Below are positions 8,062-15,933 of a stretch of 42,689 bases of DNA, in pieces. The notes beneath the pieces were generated by a model that was given only the letters and a program-made list of their open reading frames with translations, had not been told where the DNA came from and did no database searches. Made by a program: the position numbers and the translations under genes. The stretch's first letter is position 1; each line of letters starts with the position of its first letter. Origin of the DNA: Actinomycetes bacterium (GTDB lineage Bacteria; Actinomycetota; Actinomycetes; Propionibacteriales; Propionibacteriaceae); NCBI GenBank assembly GCA_023443125.1, contig JAEZVO010000050.1, positions 1-42,689 on the forward strand. The letters run 5' to 3'.

Positions 8062-9090
8062 CTACTCGAAGACGCACTCGTCGAAGCTGGTGGTGGTCAT
8101 CCGCACGGTGACGGGCACCTCGTCGCCGACGGTGACTGGGCGGCCCGGGCCGTCGACGAACACCAGCGACGCGTGCATGTGCGGTGGCTCGGCGAATGGG
8201 CGTTTGCGGCCGTCGATGGTGAATGGGCTTGTCACCTGGCCGCGGAACTCGTCGAGGGCCTCCGCGAACGGGATCAGGCGCTGCTTGAATGAGTGGGCCG
8301 TCGCGGGTGCGGCGAGCGCGACGCCGTGCGCCGTGCCGCCGGAGATCACGACGAGGCACCCTTGCGACGGGGTCTTCTCACCGTGGTAGCCCACGGACGT
8401 TCCCTTCGGCAGCTGGTGCACGTCGAGGACGGTGCCGGTGGCGCGGTATGCCTTCGGGTTGCCCAGCCAAAGCCTGGTGCCGACGCGCATGCGCAGCGGC
8501 ACGTCGAGCTCGGCGGCGAGGGTGCGGTAGTCGTCGAAGCTGAGATGCGAGAGCCAGATGCCCTTGTCGGCCTGCGGATGCCGGGCGATGGCAGCAGCGA
8601 GCGCACGGGCTTCATCGAGGGAACCGGAGGCAGGCAGGTGCACCGTCCAGCCGCGCACGTCGAGGGCGGAGAGATCGGCGCGGAGGAGCTCGCCGGGGGC
8701 GATGCCGTGGCGGTGCATCGACGTCTCCACCTCCACGAGCACGGCCGTGCCCGGGTGCTCACGCGTGAGTGCCTGCACGTCCTCGACGCGCGAAACGGTG
8801 GTGATGACATGCGGGTCTGCGAGGTACTGCGTCGCGAGGGCGTCGAATGGCCGCCACGGGTTCAGCACGACGATGTCGCCCGCCCAGCCAGCCTCGCGCA
8901 GCTCGGCTACCTCGTGCGCGGTGCCGACCGCGACGGTGCCTAGGCCGAGGCGCTCGACCTCACCCGCCAGCAGCCCGTTGCCGAAGCCGTACCCGCAGCC
9001 CTTCGCGACGGGCACGATGCCCGGGCACTGCTCGACGACCTCGCGCTGGTGGGCGCGCCAGAGTTCGGTGTTGATGTGGAGTTTCAGCAT
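8062..9090 (-). CDS. Alanine-racemase-like PLP enzyme
   Basis: Protein of 342 residues with the fold-type III PLP barrel pattern. V-A-K-G-C-G-Y-G-F-G corresponds to the canonical V-x-K-A-N-A-Y-G-H-G with PLP lysine at Lys 30, and V-E-V-E-T-S-M-H-R-H-G matches the substrate-side strand. R-V-G-T-R-L-W-L-G and V-G-Y-H-G occupy the places of the phosphate-binding and catalytic-Tyr elements, both divergent. It starts one base after the FemX-like gene ends, so the two form an operon. The pairing suggests a role in peptidoglycan bridge chemistry, perhaps racemising an amino acid used there. Substrate is unproven; it is not a standard Alr. Confidence 0.7.
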   Translation of the reverse strand: MLKLHINTELWRAHQREVVEQCPGIVPVAKGCGYGFGNGLLAGEVERLGLGTVAVGTAHEVAELREAGWAGDIVVLNPWRPFDALATQYLADPHVITTVSRVEDVQALTREHPGTAVLVEVETSMHRHGIAPGELLRADLSALDVRGWTVHLPASGSLDEARALAAAIARHPQADKGIWLSHLSFDDYRTLAAELDVPLRMRVGTRLWLGNPKAYRATGTVLDVHQLPKGTSVGYHGEKTPSQGCLVVISGGTAHGVALAAPATAHSFKQRLIPFAEALDEFRGQVTSPFTIDGRKRPFAEPPHMHASLVFVDGPGRPVTVGDEVPVTVRMTTTSFDECVFE

Positions 9091-9091
9091 G

Positions 9092-10219
9092 TCAGCGTCG
9101 CTTCATGTAGAGGTCAAAGGCCTTGTACAGCACCTTATTGATGGGGAAATCCCACTCGCCGAGGTAGGCGACGGCCTCGCCGCCCGTGCCCACCTTGAAC
9201 TGGATCAGACCGAGCTCCGGATCGTCGGCACCCACTCCCTCGACGATGCCGCGCAGGTCGTAGACGGCGCAGCCGGCGGCGTTTGCGTCGCGGATCATCT
9301 GCCACTGCACGGCGTTCGATCCGCGCACCTCGCGCTTGTGTGTCGAGGACGCGCCGTAGGAGTACCAGGCGTGCTCGCCGACGGTGACGAAGGTCGTCGC
9401 AGCGACGAGGTCGCCCTCGTGCTCGGATAGGTACAGCTTCATGCGCCCGTCCTCTTCCGCGTTGAGGGCGTCCCACATGTGCTCGAAGTACGCCAGCGGA
9501 CGTCCGGTGAACCCGTCGCGCTCGGCGGTTTCGAGGTAGAGCTCGTGGAAGCGCGCGAGGTCGTCGCGGGTGCCGAGCCGCACCTCGACGCCCAGCTTGG
9601 CGGCCTTCTTGATGTTGCGGCGCCACAACTGGTTCATGCCCTTGAGGAGCTCGTCGTCGGTTTTCTGCGTGCCGTCGTCGTGGCGAAGCGGCAGCTGGAA
9701 GTTGAACTGCGGCTGGCCTGCCGCGAACCCCTCGCCGGACTCGTCGGTGATCCACCGCCGCTGCTGCAATGCGCGCAGCGCCCGGGTGCCCTCGAGGGTC
9801 GTCTCGTCGGGGGTGGCCTGCGAGAGCTTGGTGATCTCGTCGTCGGCGATGGCGCTCTTGATAGTGGGGGCGCTCCAGCGACGGTGCACCACGGCCGGCC
9901 CGATACGCACTGCGAACGCGCGGTTGCGTTTGGCGTAGGCGACCAGTGCGTCGAGATGTTCTGCGAAGTCGGTGCGTTCCCAGTCGAGCACGGGCCCCTC
10001 GGGGAGGTAGGCCAGGTAGCGACGCAGCTTCGGCAGCTTGCGATACAAGATGAGTGCGGTGCCGGTGAGCTCATCGCCGTCGAAGAAGCCGACGGTCTCA
10101 CCTCGCCAGTCGGACTTCACCTTGGCCCAGGCCGGAGTTTGCAGGAACGACACGGACCCCCGCTGCGCGATGAACTCGAACACACGGGCTGCGGACACGG
10201 GACGAACTTGGATGCTCAC
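9092..10219 (-). CDS. FemX/FemAB-type aminoacyltransferase
   Basis: Protein of 375 residues of the FemABX family, which transfers amino acids from aminoacyl-tRNA to lipid-linked peptidoglycan precursors to build the interpeptide bridge. Two GNAT-like halves are visible. The second carries N-Q-L-W-R-R-N-I-K-K-A-A-K-L-G-V, the basic helix typical of the family, then W-Y-S-Y-G-A-S and Y-D-L-R-G-I. There is no signal peptide. GTG 10219 is preferred to TTG 10228 because TACATT (10227-10232) lies exactly seven bases upstream, implying a leaderless message. It diverges from feoA. Confidence 0.85.
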   Translation of the reverse strand: MSIQVRPVSAARVFEFIAQRGSVSFLQTPAWAKVKSDWRGETVGFFDGDELTGTALILYRKLPKLRRYLAYLPEGPVLDWERTDFAEHLDALVAYAKRNRAFAVRIGPAVVHRRWSAPTIKSAIADDEITKLSQATPDETTLEGTRALRALQQRRWITDESGEGFAAGQPQFNFQLPLRHDDGTQKTDDELLKGMNQLWRRNIKKAAKLGVEVRLGTRDDLARFHELYLETAERDGFTGRPLAYFEHMWDALNAEEDGRMKLYLSEHEGDLVAATTFVTVGEHAWYSYGASSTHKREVRGSNAVQWQMIRDANAAGCAVYDLRGIVEGVGADDPELGLIQFKVGTGGEAVAYLGEWDFPINKVLYKAFDLYMKRR

Positions 10220-10226
10220 GTGAGCC

Positions 10227-10232
10227 AATGTA
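10227..10232 (-). promoter_or_regulatory. -10 element of the femX-like gene (leaderless start)
   Basis: TACATT on the minus strand, followed by seven bases and GTG 10219. The same geometry is found at feoA and other genes in this window. Confidence 0.4.
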
Positions 10233-10344
10233 CCTATTCGGCTCTCCGAGAGCGACGGGCCACGTCGACGGGGGCCGGGTTGGTGGAGTTACGCAGGTTC
10301 CTGCCGGCTCTCGGGCCGAAGTGCACCCTGCGCGTGGTTGGTTA

Positions 10345-10427
10345 GAGGTGGCGAGATTCTCACCTCTCTCCTTCTCTCAATCTCGCCTGTTGAAGCAGGA
10401 GCGGCCCCGTTGTGTGGCCGCTCCTGC
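10345..10427. other. Cluster of potential RNA hairpins between divergent femX and feoA
   Basis: The 355-base gap between femX and feoA has no gene I can support. It holds three self-complementary elements: GAGGTG/CACCTC (10345-10350 with 10361-10366), GGCGAGATT/AATCTCGCC (10350-10358 with 10379-10387), and a perfect 12-bp stem GCAGGAGCGGCC/GGCCGCTCCTGC (10395-10406 with 10416-10427, nine-base loop). The first two share bases, so they are alternatives or a pseudoknot. They lie upstream of the feoA promoter and so are not a feoA leader. A small RNA or a terminator is possible. Confidence 0.4.
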
Positions 10428-10532
10428 GCCTTATGTCCGGAACAACCGCGACGGGGCCCTGACCCTCACCGGACGCGGCGCTGGAAAACCACGGGGGAGA
10501 TTACCGCAACGAGTATCGATCGTAAATCGAGC

Positions 10533-10551
10533 CCAGGTTAGGCTAGCCTTA
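10533..10551 (+). promoter_or_regulatory. DtxR/IdeR iron box in the feoA promoter
   Basis: CCAGGTTAGGCTAGCCTTA matches the 19-bp DtxR/IdeR consensus TTAGGTTAGGCTAACCTAA at 15 positions, with a perfect central palindrome AGGCTAGCCT. It spans the expected -35 region for the TAGTAT -10 at 10562-10567. The iron-loaded regulator bound here should block transcription of feoABC, giving expression only when iron is low. The regulator itself is not in the window. Confidence 0.85.
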
Positions 10552-10561
10552 TTACGACGTG

Positions 10562-10567
10562 TAGTAT
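10562..10567 (+). promoter_or_regulatory. -10 element of feoA (leaderless start)
   Basis: TAGTAT, followed by exactly seven bases and the feoA ATG at 10575. No Shine-Dalgarno sequence is present, so the message probably begins at the start codon. Confidence 0.5.
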
Positions 10568-10574
10568 CCCCGAT

Positions 10575-10832
10575 ATGAACACGCAGCAGTCACGGGATCG
10601 CGCTGAGTTGGGTGAACTCCAAGCCGGCACTGGCGCCGTCGTCACCAACGTTGTACGCACACCAGGCAACCACTTCGTCGTTCGCCGTCTGGCTGAGCTG
10701 GGCATCCGGCCTGGCGCGCAGATCACGGCCGAGCAGCGCACCCCTGGAGGTGGGCGAGTCATTGGTGTCGCGGGCGCCCATCTGGCCCTTGACCGCGCCA
10801 CGCTGCGCATGCTCGAGGTGCGTCCGGCATGA
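10575..10832 (+). CDS. feoA: FeoA, ferrous iron transport accessory protein
   Basis: Protein of 85 residues with the SH3-like FeoA fold: L-G-E-L-x-x-G, R-R-L-A-E-L-G-I-R-P-G, and a final L-A-L-D-R-A-T-L-R-M-L strand. FeoA is thought to modulate the FeoB GTPase channel at the inner membrane face. Its end overlaps the feoB start by four bases (ATGA), so translation is coupled. Iron control is expected from the upstream box. Confidence 0.92.
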   Translation: MNTQQSRDRAELGELQAGTGAVVTNVVRTPGNHFVVRRLAELGIRPGAQITAEQRTPGGGRVIGVAGAHLALDRATLRMLEVRPA

Positions 10833-12781
10833 CGAACACGCTCCGCATCGAACCCGCAAAGCCCGTCGTCAGCTGCCATTGCAACGACGCTGGGGCCGTC
10901 GCCCCCAAGGGCTCGCCCATCGTCGCGCTCGTCGGCTCACCTAACGTCGGAAAGTCGACGCTGTTCAACGTCCTCACCGGCGCCCGGCGCACCGTGGGCA
11001 ACTGGCCCGGCACCTCCGTCGAGGTGGGGCGCGGCGCCTGGAAGGGCCGCCGCACGTACGACCTGCTCGACCTACCCGGCGCGTATTCACTCGACGCGAT
11101 GTCACCCGACGAAGAGCTCACCCACGCGCTCCTGCTCCAGGCGCCGGAGGACGAGCGCCCTGACGTCGTTGTGGTGATCGTCGACGCAGCCCACCTCAGC
11201 CGTTCCATGTACCTCCTCTCGCAGGTGCGCGAGCACCGCTTCCGGATCGTCGTCGCCATGACGATGGACGACGTCGCTAGCCAGCGGGGGATCGACGTCG
11301 ACCAGCAGGCGCTGAGCGCAGCCGTCGGCGTGCCCGTCGTCGCCGTGAACCCGCGCACGCGCACCGGCCTCGTCGAGTTGGAAGAGGCCGTCATGGACGC
11401 CCTCGACGGATGCTGCGCGACGCCTCGCGCGCTGCCCACCGACGCGGACGAGTTCGCGCTGGCCGACGACCGGTTCGCCTGGATCGACGCCGCCGTCGCC
11501 TCTGCCACGACGCAACCCGCGCAGCCGAAGCGCACCAACACGGAGCGCTTCGACAAGATCGCACTGCACCCCGTCGCCGGCCCATTGCTGTTCTTGGCGA
11601 CGATGTGGCTGGTGTTTCAAATCACGACGACGGTGGCAGCACCGCTACAGGACGGCCTGGAAGGGCTTGTCACCGGCCCCATCACCGACTGGGCGCGCGC
11701 CGGGCTGGAAGCAATCCACCTGCCGAGCTTCGTCACGGGCTTCCTCGTCGACGGGATCATCGCCGGCGTCGGCGCGCTCATGCCGTTCATCCCGTTGATG
11801 ACCCTCATGTTCGTGTTGCTGGCCATCCTGGAAGACTCCGGCTACATGGCGCGCGCCGCCGTCGTCGCCGACCGTGCGATGCGCTGGATCGGCCTGCCCG
11901 GCAAGGCATTCCTGCCGCTCATCGTGGGCTACGGCTGCAACGTGCCGGCCATCTCAGCCACGCGCGTGCTTTCGCAACGTCGCCACCGCATCATGACCGC
12001 GCTGCTTGTGCCGTTCACGTCGTGCTCGGCGCGCCTCACGGTGTACATGCTGGTGGCAAGCGCATTCTTCCCCGGGCACGCGGGCAGCGTCGTGTTCGTG
12101 ATGTACCTGCTCTCCATTGCGCTCATCGTGCTCGTCGGGCTGCTCATGAAGAACACGCTGTGGCGCACGATGGGCAGCGAACCGCTCATCATGGACCTGC
12201 CGCCCTACCAATTCCCGACGGCGCGCATCACCGCGGCGGTGACGTGGACCCGTCTCAAGGGCTTCCTGGAGACCGCCACCGGCATCATCGTCGTCACCGT
12301 AGCTGCGGTATTCGTGTTGCAGTCCATTCCGGTAACCGGTGAGGGCTCGTTCGGCGAGCTGGAGCCCGAAGATTCCGCTTATGCGGCCGTGGCGAAGACC
12401 GTCGCGCCCGTCTTCGAGCCCGCTGGGTTCGGCACCTGGGAGACCACGGGCGCGCTGGTGACGGGCTTCGTCGCGAAGGAGGCCGTCATCTCCACCTGGG
12501 CGCAGACGTACGCCGTCGACGATCCCGAGGAAACCGGCGACGACGCGGCGCTCACGGCGAAGATCAATCAAGCCTTCGAGGAGTCGTCGGGTGGGCACAA
12601 GATTCCTGCCGTGTGGGCGTTCCTGGTGTTCCTGCTGACGTACACGCCCTGCATGGCGGTGCTGGCTGCGCAGCTCAGGGAGATCGGCTGGAAGTGGACG
12701 CTCTTTGGGGTCGGCACGCAGCTCGCAGGGGCTTGGCTCCTGGCCGTGGCGGTGTTCCAGATTGGGAGTCTGATCGCGTGA
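10829..12781 (+). CDS. feoB: FeoB, ferrous iron transporter
   Basis: Protein of 650 residues. The N-terminal G-protein domain has G1 GSPNVGKST (36-44) and G3 D-L-P-G-A. The G4 site reads M-T-M-D-D where most FeoB have N-M-x-D, so the guanine-reading Asn is a Thr. The membrane part carries the two gate motifs: G-Y-G-C-N-V-P-A with a downstream T-S-C-S-A-R, and G-F-V-A-K-E followed by Y-T-P-C. It imports Fe2+ across the cytoplasmic membrane. The length is shorter than E. coli FeoB, as in other actinobacteria. It overlaps feoA and feoC by four bases each. Confidence 0.95.
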   Translation: MTNTLRIEPAKPVVSCHCNDAGAVAPKGSPIVALVGSPNVGKSTLFNVLTGARRTVGNWPGTSVEVGRGAWKGRRTYDLLDLPGAYSLDAMSPDEELTHALLLQAPEDERPDVVVVIVDAAHLSRSMYLLSQVREHRFRIVVAMTMDDVASQRGIDVDQQALSAAVGVPVVAVNPRTRTGLVELEEAVMDALDGCCATPRALPTDADEFALADDRFAWIDAAVASATTQPAQPKRTNTERFDKIALHPVAGPLLFLATMWLVFQITTTVAAPLQDGLEGLVTGPITDWARAGLEAIHLPSFVTGFLVDGIIAGVGALMPFIPLMTLMFVLLAILEDSGYMARAAVVADRAMRWIGLPGKAFLPLIVGYGCNVPAISATRVLSQRRHRIMTALLVPFTSCSARLTVYMLVASAFFPGHAGSVVFVMYLLSIALIVLVGLLMKNTLWRTMGSEPLIMDLPPYQFPTARITAAVTWTRLKGFLETATGIIVVTVAAVFVLQSIPVTGEGSFGELEPEDSAYAAVAKTVAPVFEPAGFGTWETTGALVTGFVAKEAVISTWAQTYAVDDPEETGDDAALTAKINQAFEESSGGHKIPAVWAFLVFLLTYTPCMAVLAAQLREIGWKWTLFGVGTQLAGAWLLAVAVFQIGSLIA

Positions 12782-13065
12782 GCGGCCCCCTCAGCCAGGT
12801 GGCCCACGCGATCGGCGACGGCGTCGGCACTCGCGCTGGCATCGCACGCGCGACGGGCCTCGTGCCCGATGTTGTCGACGCCGCCTTGGCCCACCTCGAG
12901 CGCACGGGATTCCTCGTCTCGGAGCAGCTCTCTTCGGGCTGCCCCGACGGTGGCTGCGGCGCCTGCCCTAGCGGTAAGGCCGACGGATCGGCCGGCTGTG
13001 GCGCGTCGGGAATGCACACCGCCCGCGGGCCCGTGATGCTGAAACTCACCCGACGCCCCGGCTAA
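12778..13065 (+). CDS. feoC: FeoC-like winged-helix protein with Cys cluster
   Basis: Protein of 95 residues starting at GTG 12778, inside the feoB stop (GTGA). The N-terminal half is a small winged-helix (SQVAHAIGDGVGTRAGIARA...LAHLERTGFL). The following wing holds C-P-D-G-G-C-G-A-C-P with a further Cys eleven residues on, four cysteines that could hold an Fe-S cluster, as proposed for FeoC of enterobacteria. It would report iron or oxygen state to FeoB, or protect it. It is too easily missed because a longer out-of-gene reading frame extends upstream. Confidence 0.8.
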   Translation: MSGPLSQVAHAIGDGVGTRAGIARATGLVPDVVDAALAHLERTGFLVSEQLSSGCPDGGCGACPSGKADGSAGCGASGMHTARGPVMLKLTRRPG

Positions 13066-13133
13066 CGCCTGGCTCACAGCCTCACGCGATGCACGCGACG
13101 AAGCCACCTTGCAGCGTGCGCCATACTTTCCCT

Positions 13134-13613
13134 GTGGCGGACGCAACGAACAGCAAAGCGGCGGAGGCATTCAATGCCTTCACCGGTTGGCTGCACGCGC
13201 TCCTGCCCAGCCAAATCCGGCGCTTCCTGCCGAAGACGTTCATCGGGTTTGCGATCATCAACTCTTCGACGTTCCTCCTCGACCTTGTTCTGTTGTCGTT
13301 CAGCACGCGTGGGCTCAGGTGGCCGTACCCCGTCGCGGTGTCGGTGAGTTTCGCGGTGGCGGCGAGTGTCGCGTTCGTGCTCAACAAGCTGCTCAATTTC
13401 CGCGCCCACGGCGACACCGGGCGGCAATCCGGGCGCTACCTGCTGGTGCTGGTGACGAACTATGTGCTCTGGATCCTCTGTTTTTCGTGGATGCTGAACG
13501 CGCTCGGCGTACCCCCTGAGCTGGCGCGCATCCTCGCCGCGTTCGCAGAGGGCATCTATATCTATCTGCTGTCGCGGTTGTGGGTGTTTCGACGGCGGCT
13601 TTCCCCGTCGTAA
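13134..13613 (+). CDS. GtrA-like four-helix membrane protein
   Basis: Protein of 159 residues with four membrane segments and the GtrA signature: FIGFAIINSSTFLLDL in the first helix, S-F-A-V-A-A-S-V-A-F-V-L-N-K-L-L-N-F in the second, and a C-terminal Y-L-L-S-R-L-W-V-F. GtrA-family proteins are thought to flip or accompany polyprenyl-linked sugars in cell-envelope glycan synthesis. GTG 13134 is chosen because a CATACT -10-like hexamer lies six bases upstream and the longer ATG form adds a Cys/Arg-rich tail unlike the family. No partner glycosyltransferase is adjacent. Confidence 0.75.
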   Translation: MADATNSKAAEAFNAFTGWLHALLPSQIRRFLPKTFIGFAIINSSTFLLDLVLLSFSTRGLRWPYPVAVSVSFAVAASVAFVLNKLLNFRAHGDTGRQSGRYLLVLVTNYVLWILCFSWMLNALGVPPELARILAAFAEGIYIYLLSRLWVFRRRLSPS

Positions 13614-13665
13614 ATCCGCGACGGGGTTCGCCGCCGCCGTACTTCCCGCCCACACCCCTCAAATC

Positions 13666-13701
13666 GTGAGATCTATTGCGGAAAACCGCAACAGATCTCA
13701 C
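13666..13701. terminator. Long hairpin between gtrA-like gene and putP
   Basis: A 16-bp stem (13666-13681 with 13686-13701) with one A-C mismatch and an AAAA loop. The arms begin GTGAGATCT and end AGATCTCAC. There is no U-run after it, so it is either a Rho-independent-like actinobacterial terminator for the gtrA-like gene or a protein-binding palindrome before putP. Confidence 0.55.
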
Positions 13702-13749
13702 ACTATCTCGCTCGGCGGGTGCCAAATGGGCATGAGGCGGGGGACGCGG

Positions 13750-13755
13750 TAGCGT
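13750..13755 (+). promoter_or_regulatory. -10 element of putP
   Basis: TAGCGT, about 28 bases before the GTG start at 13783. The AAGGGG ribosome-binding site lies between. No -35 is evident. Confidence 0.35.
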
Positions 13756-13782
13756 GGCGAGGGTTTGTGGAAGGGGAAAGCC

Positions 13783-15276
13783 GTGGGAGCATCCGCGTTC
13801 CAACTCATCGCGATGATCGCCTACCTGGTGGCCATGCTGCTGATCGGGTGGTACTCGTACAAGAAGACCAACGACCTCGGCGACTACATGCTCGGCGGGC
13901 GCGACCTCCACCCCGCCGTCGCGGCGCTCTCGGCGGGCGCCGCTGACATGTCCGGCTGGCTGCTCATGGGGCTGCCGGGTGCCATCTACGTCGGCGGGCT
14001 CGTCGAGGCGTGGATCGCGGTAGGGCTCACCGTCGGCGCCTGGTGCAACTGGAAACTCGTCGCGCCGAGGCTGCGCGCGTACACGCAGGTGGCGAATGAT
14101 TCCATCACCATCCCTAGCTTCCTCGAGAACCGCCTGCGCGACAGGTCGCGCCTGCTGCGGATCGCGTCGGGTCTCATCATCTTGGTGTTCTTCACGTTCT
14201 ACGTGAGCTCGGGCATGGTGGCCGGCGGCGTGTTCATGCAGTCGAGCTTCGGTCTCGACTACCGCGTGGGGATGCTCATCGCCGCCGCGGTCACGATCAC
14301 GTACACGCTCGTCGGTGGCTTCCTGGCCGTGAGTTACACCGACTTCGTGCAGGGGGTCATGATGGCGCTCGGTGGTCCGGGCGCGGTGGTGGGCATGATC
14401 GCGCTCGGTGGTCCGGGCGCGGTGGGCAACCTGGTGTCGCAAGCCGACGCGGCGGAGGGCCTCAACCGGCTCGCCATGCTGCCCAGCCCCATGACATCGG
14501 TGGCGGCAATCGGCATCATTTCCGCGCTGGCTTGGGGGCTTGGCTACTTCGGACAGCCGCACATCATCGTGCGGTTCATGGCGCTGCGCTCCACCGACGA
14601 GGCCCGCGCCGGCCGTCGGATCGGCATCGGCTGGATGCTCTTCGCCGTCGCAGGTGCGGTGGCGACGGCGCTCGTCGGCGTAGCCTGGCATCAGCGCGAG
14701 GGCAGCACGCTCGCCGACCCCGAAACCGTGTTCATCGACATGGGGCAGATCCTGTTCCATCCGCTCATCGCGGGCTTCCTGCTGGCGGCAGTGCTGGCCG
14801 CGATCATGTCGACGATCTCGAGCCAGCTGCTCGTCACCGCGTCGGCACTCATCGAAGACATCGTCAAAGCGCTCCACAAGCACCCCCGCTCCGACGACCA
14901 CTACGTGCTGCTCAGCCGCCTGGCGGTGCTCGTCGTCGCCATCGTCGCCGCCGCGATGGCCTGGACCCAAAACGACACCATCCTCGCGCTCGTCGCCTTC
15001 GCGTGGGCGGGATTCGGCGCTTCGTTTGGCCCGACGGTGATCCTCGCCCTATTCTGGCGCAAGCTGTCGGCGATGGGTGCGCTCGCGGGCATGGTGACCG
15101 GTGCGGTGATCGTCGGCATCTGGGGCAACATCTCTGGCGGCATCTTCGACCTGTACGAAATCCTTCCCGGCTTCCTCGGAAGCCTGCTGATGGCGTGGGC
15201 GGTGAGCCTCATCACCTACCGGGAGAACGCGGACGTGCAGCGCGAGTTCACCGAGACTGTCCAAGCGGTTCGCTAG
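13783..15276 (+). CDS. putP: Sodium/proline symporter of the SSS family
   Basis: Protein of 497 residues with about thirteen membrane helices and strong PutP features: D-Y-M-L-G-G-R, D-M-S-G-W-L-L-M-G-L-P-G, W-G-L-G-Y-F-G-Q-P-H-I-I-V-R-F-M and M-S-T-I-S-S-Q-L-L-V. It should take up proline with Na+, for nutrition or osmoprotection. GTG 13783 is chosen over TTG 13765 because AAGGGG lies six bases before it. One membrane helix carries an in-frame repeat (A-L-G-G-P-G-A-V twice, twelve codons apart at 14365-14425) that replaces hydrophobic residues expected from E. coli PutP without changing the length by more than one residue. Confidence 0.92.
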   Translation: MGASAFQLIAMIAYLVAMLLIGWYSYKKTNDLGDYMLGGRDLHPAVAALSAGAADMSGWLLMGLPGAIYVGGLVEAWIAVGLTVGAWCNWKLVAPRLRAYTQVANDSITIPSFLENRLRDRSRLLRIASGLIILVFFTFYVSSGMVAGGVFMQSSFGLDYRVGMLIAAAVTITYTLVGGFLAVSYTDFVQGVMMALGGPGAVVGMIALGGPGAVGNLVSQADAAEGLNRLAMLPSPMTSVAAIGIISALAWGLGYFGQPHIIVRFMALRSTDEARAGRRIGIGWMLFAVAGAVATALVGVAWHQREGSTLADPETVFIDMGQILFHPLIAGFLLAAVLAAIMSTISSQLLVTASALIEDIVKALHKHPRSDDHYVLLSRLAVLVVAIVAAAMAWTQNDTILALVAFAWAGFGASFGPTVILALFWRKLSAMGALAGMVTGAVIVGIWGNISGGIFDLYEILPGFLGSLLMAWAVSLITYRENADVQREFTETVQAVR

Positions 15277-15279
15277 TGT
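15274..15279 (+). promoter_or_regulatory. -10 element of the GNAT gene
   Basis: TAGTGT overlapping the putP stop codon, about 30 bases before ATG 15309, with AGAGGTG as ribosome-binding site in between. Confidence 0.3.
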
Positions 15280-15308
15280 CGAGACGCGTGAAGTAGAGGT
15301 GATCTCAC

Positions 15309-15923
15309 ATGGCCGAGTTTTCCGTCGTTCCGGTGACGAGAGAGAACCGCGGCGACGCCGCACGTGCACTCGCGGACGCGTTCATGACCGACGACCACAT
15401 CGTCGCCATGCTGCCCGCGGGCTCCACGCGTGAGCGCCTGCGTTCGCTCATGATGGCGCAGGTGAGCGAGATGCTGGCGGCCGGGCCGGGGGCGGTGGTC
15501 GCCGTCGATGGGGAGACGACGCTTGGCGCGGCGCTGTGGCAGTCGCCGGGCGCGTCGACGCCGTGGGCCGTCGTGCTGCGCAACCTCCCGCTCTATCTGC
15601 GGCGGCTGCACCGTCGCTTCCCCGACGCCCTACGCATCACGCTCTCGGAGCGCCGCCACCAGCCGCGCGTGCCGCACTGGTACCTGGCTTACCTGGGCAC
15701 ACCGCCCGCAGCGCGCGGCAGGGGAGTGGGCACCGCGCTCGTGCAATACGGCGTTGACCAGGCCCGACGCGACGCCGTGGGCGCCTACCTGGAGGCATCC
15801 AGCCGCGCGAACGTCGACTACTACAAGAAGTTCGGGTTCGTGGAGATGGGTGAGGTTCCTGCTCCAGGCACGTCACCCACCTACGCCATGTGGCTGCCGC
15901 GCGAGCAGCACCCGGCGGGCTGA
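15309..15923 (+). CDS. GNAT-family N-acetyltransferase
   Basis: Protein of 204 residues. The acetyl-CoA loop reads P-A-A-R-G-R-G-V-G-T-A-L (about 137-148), preceded by H-W-Y-L-A-Y-L-G-T, and the C-terminal Y-Y-K-K-F-G-F is the usual GNAT beta6 region. Family members acetylate amines on small molecules or proteins; the substrate is not indicated. It ends only ten bases before the convergent end of the DUF4430-like gene. Confidence 0.88.
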   Translation: MAEFSVVPVTRENRGDAARALADAFMTDDHIVAMLPAGSTRERLRSLMMAQVSEMLAAGPGAVVAVDGETTLGAALWQSPGASTPWAVVLRNLPLYLRRLHRRFPDALRITLSERRHQPRVPHWYLAYLGTPPAARGRGVGTALVQYGVDQARRDAVGAYLEASSRANVDYYKKFGFVEMGEVPAPGTSPTYAMWLPREQHPAG

Positions 15924-15933
15924 GGCGGCTCGC

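Noticed and set aside
13393..14970. A 525-codon minus-strand reading frame opposite putP
   Set aside because: Composition is His/Arg/Asp-rich without any domain, while the plus strand is a clear SSS symporter.
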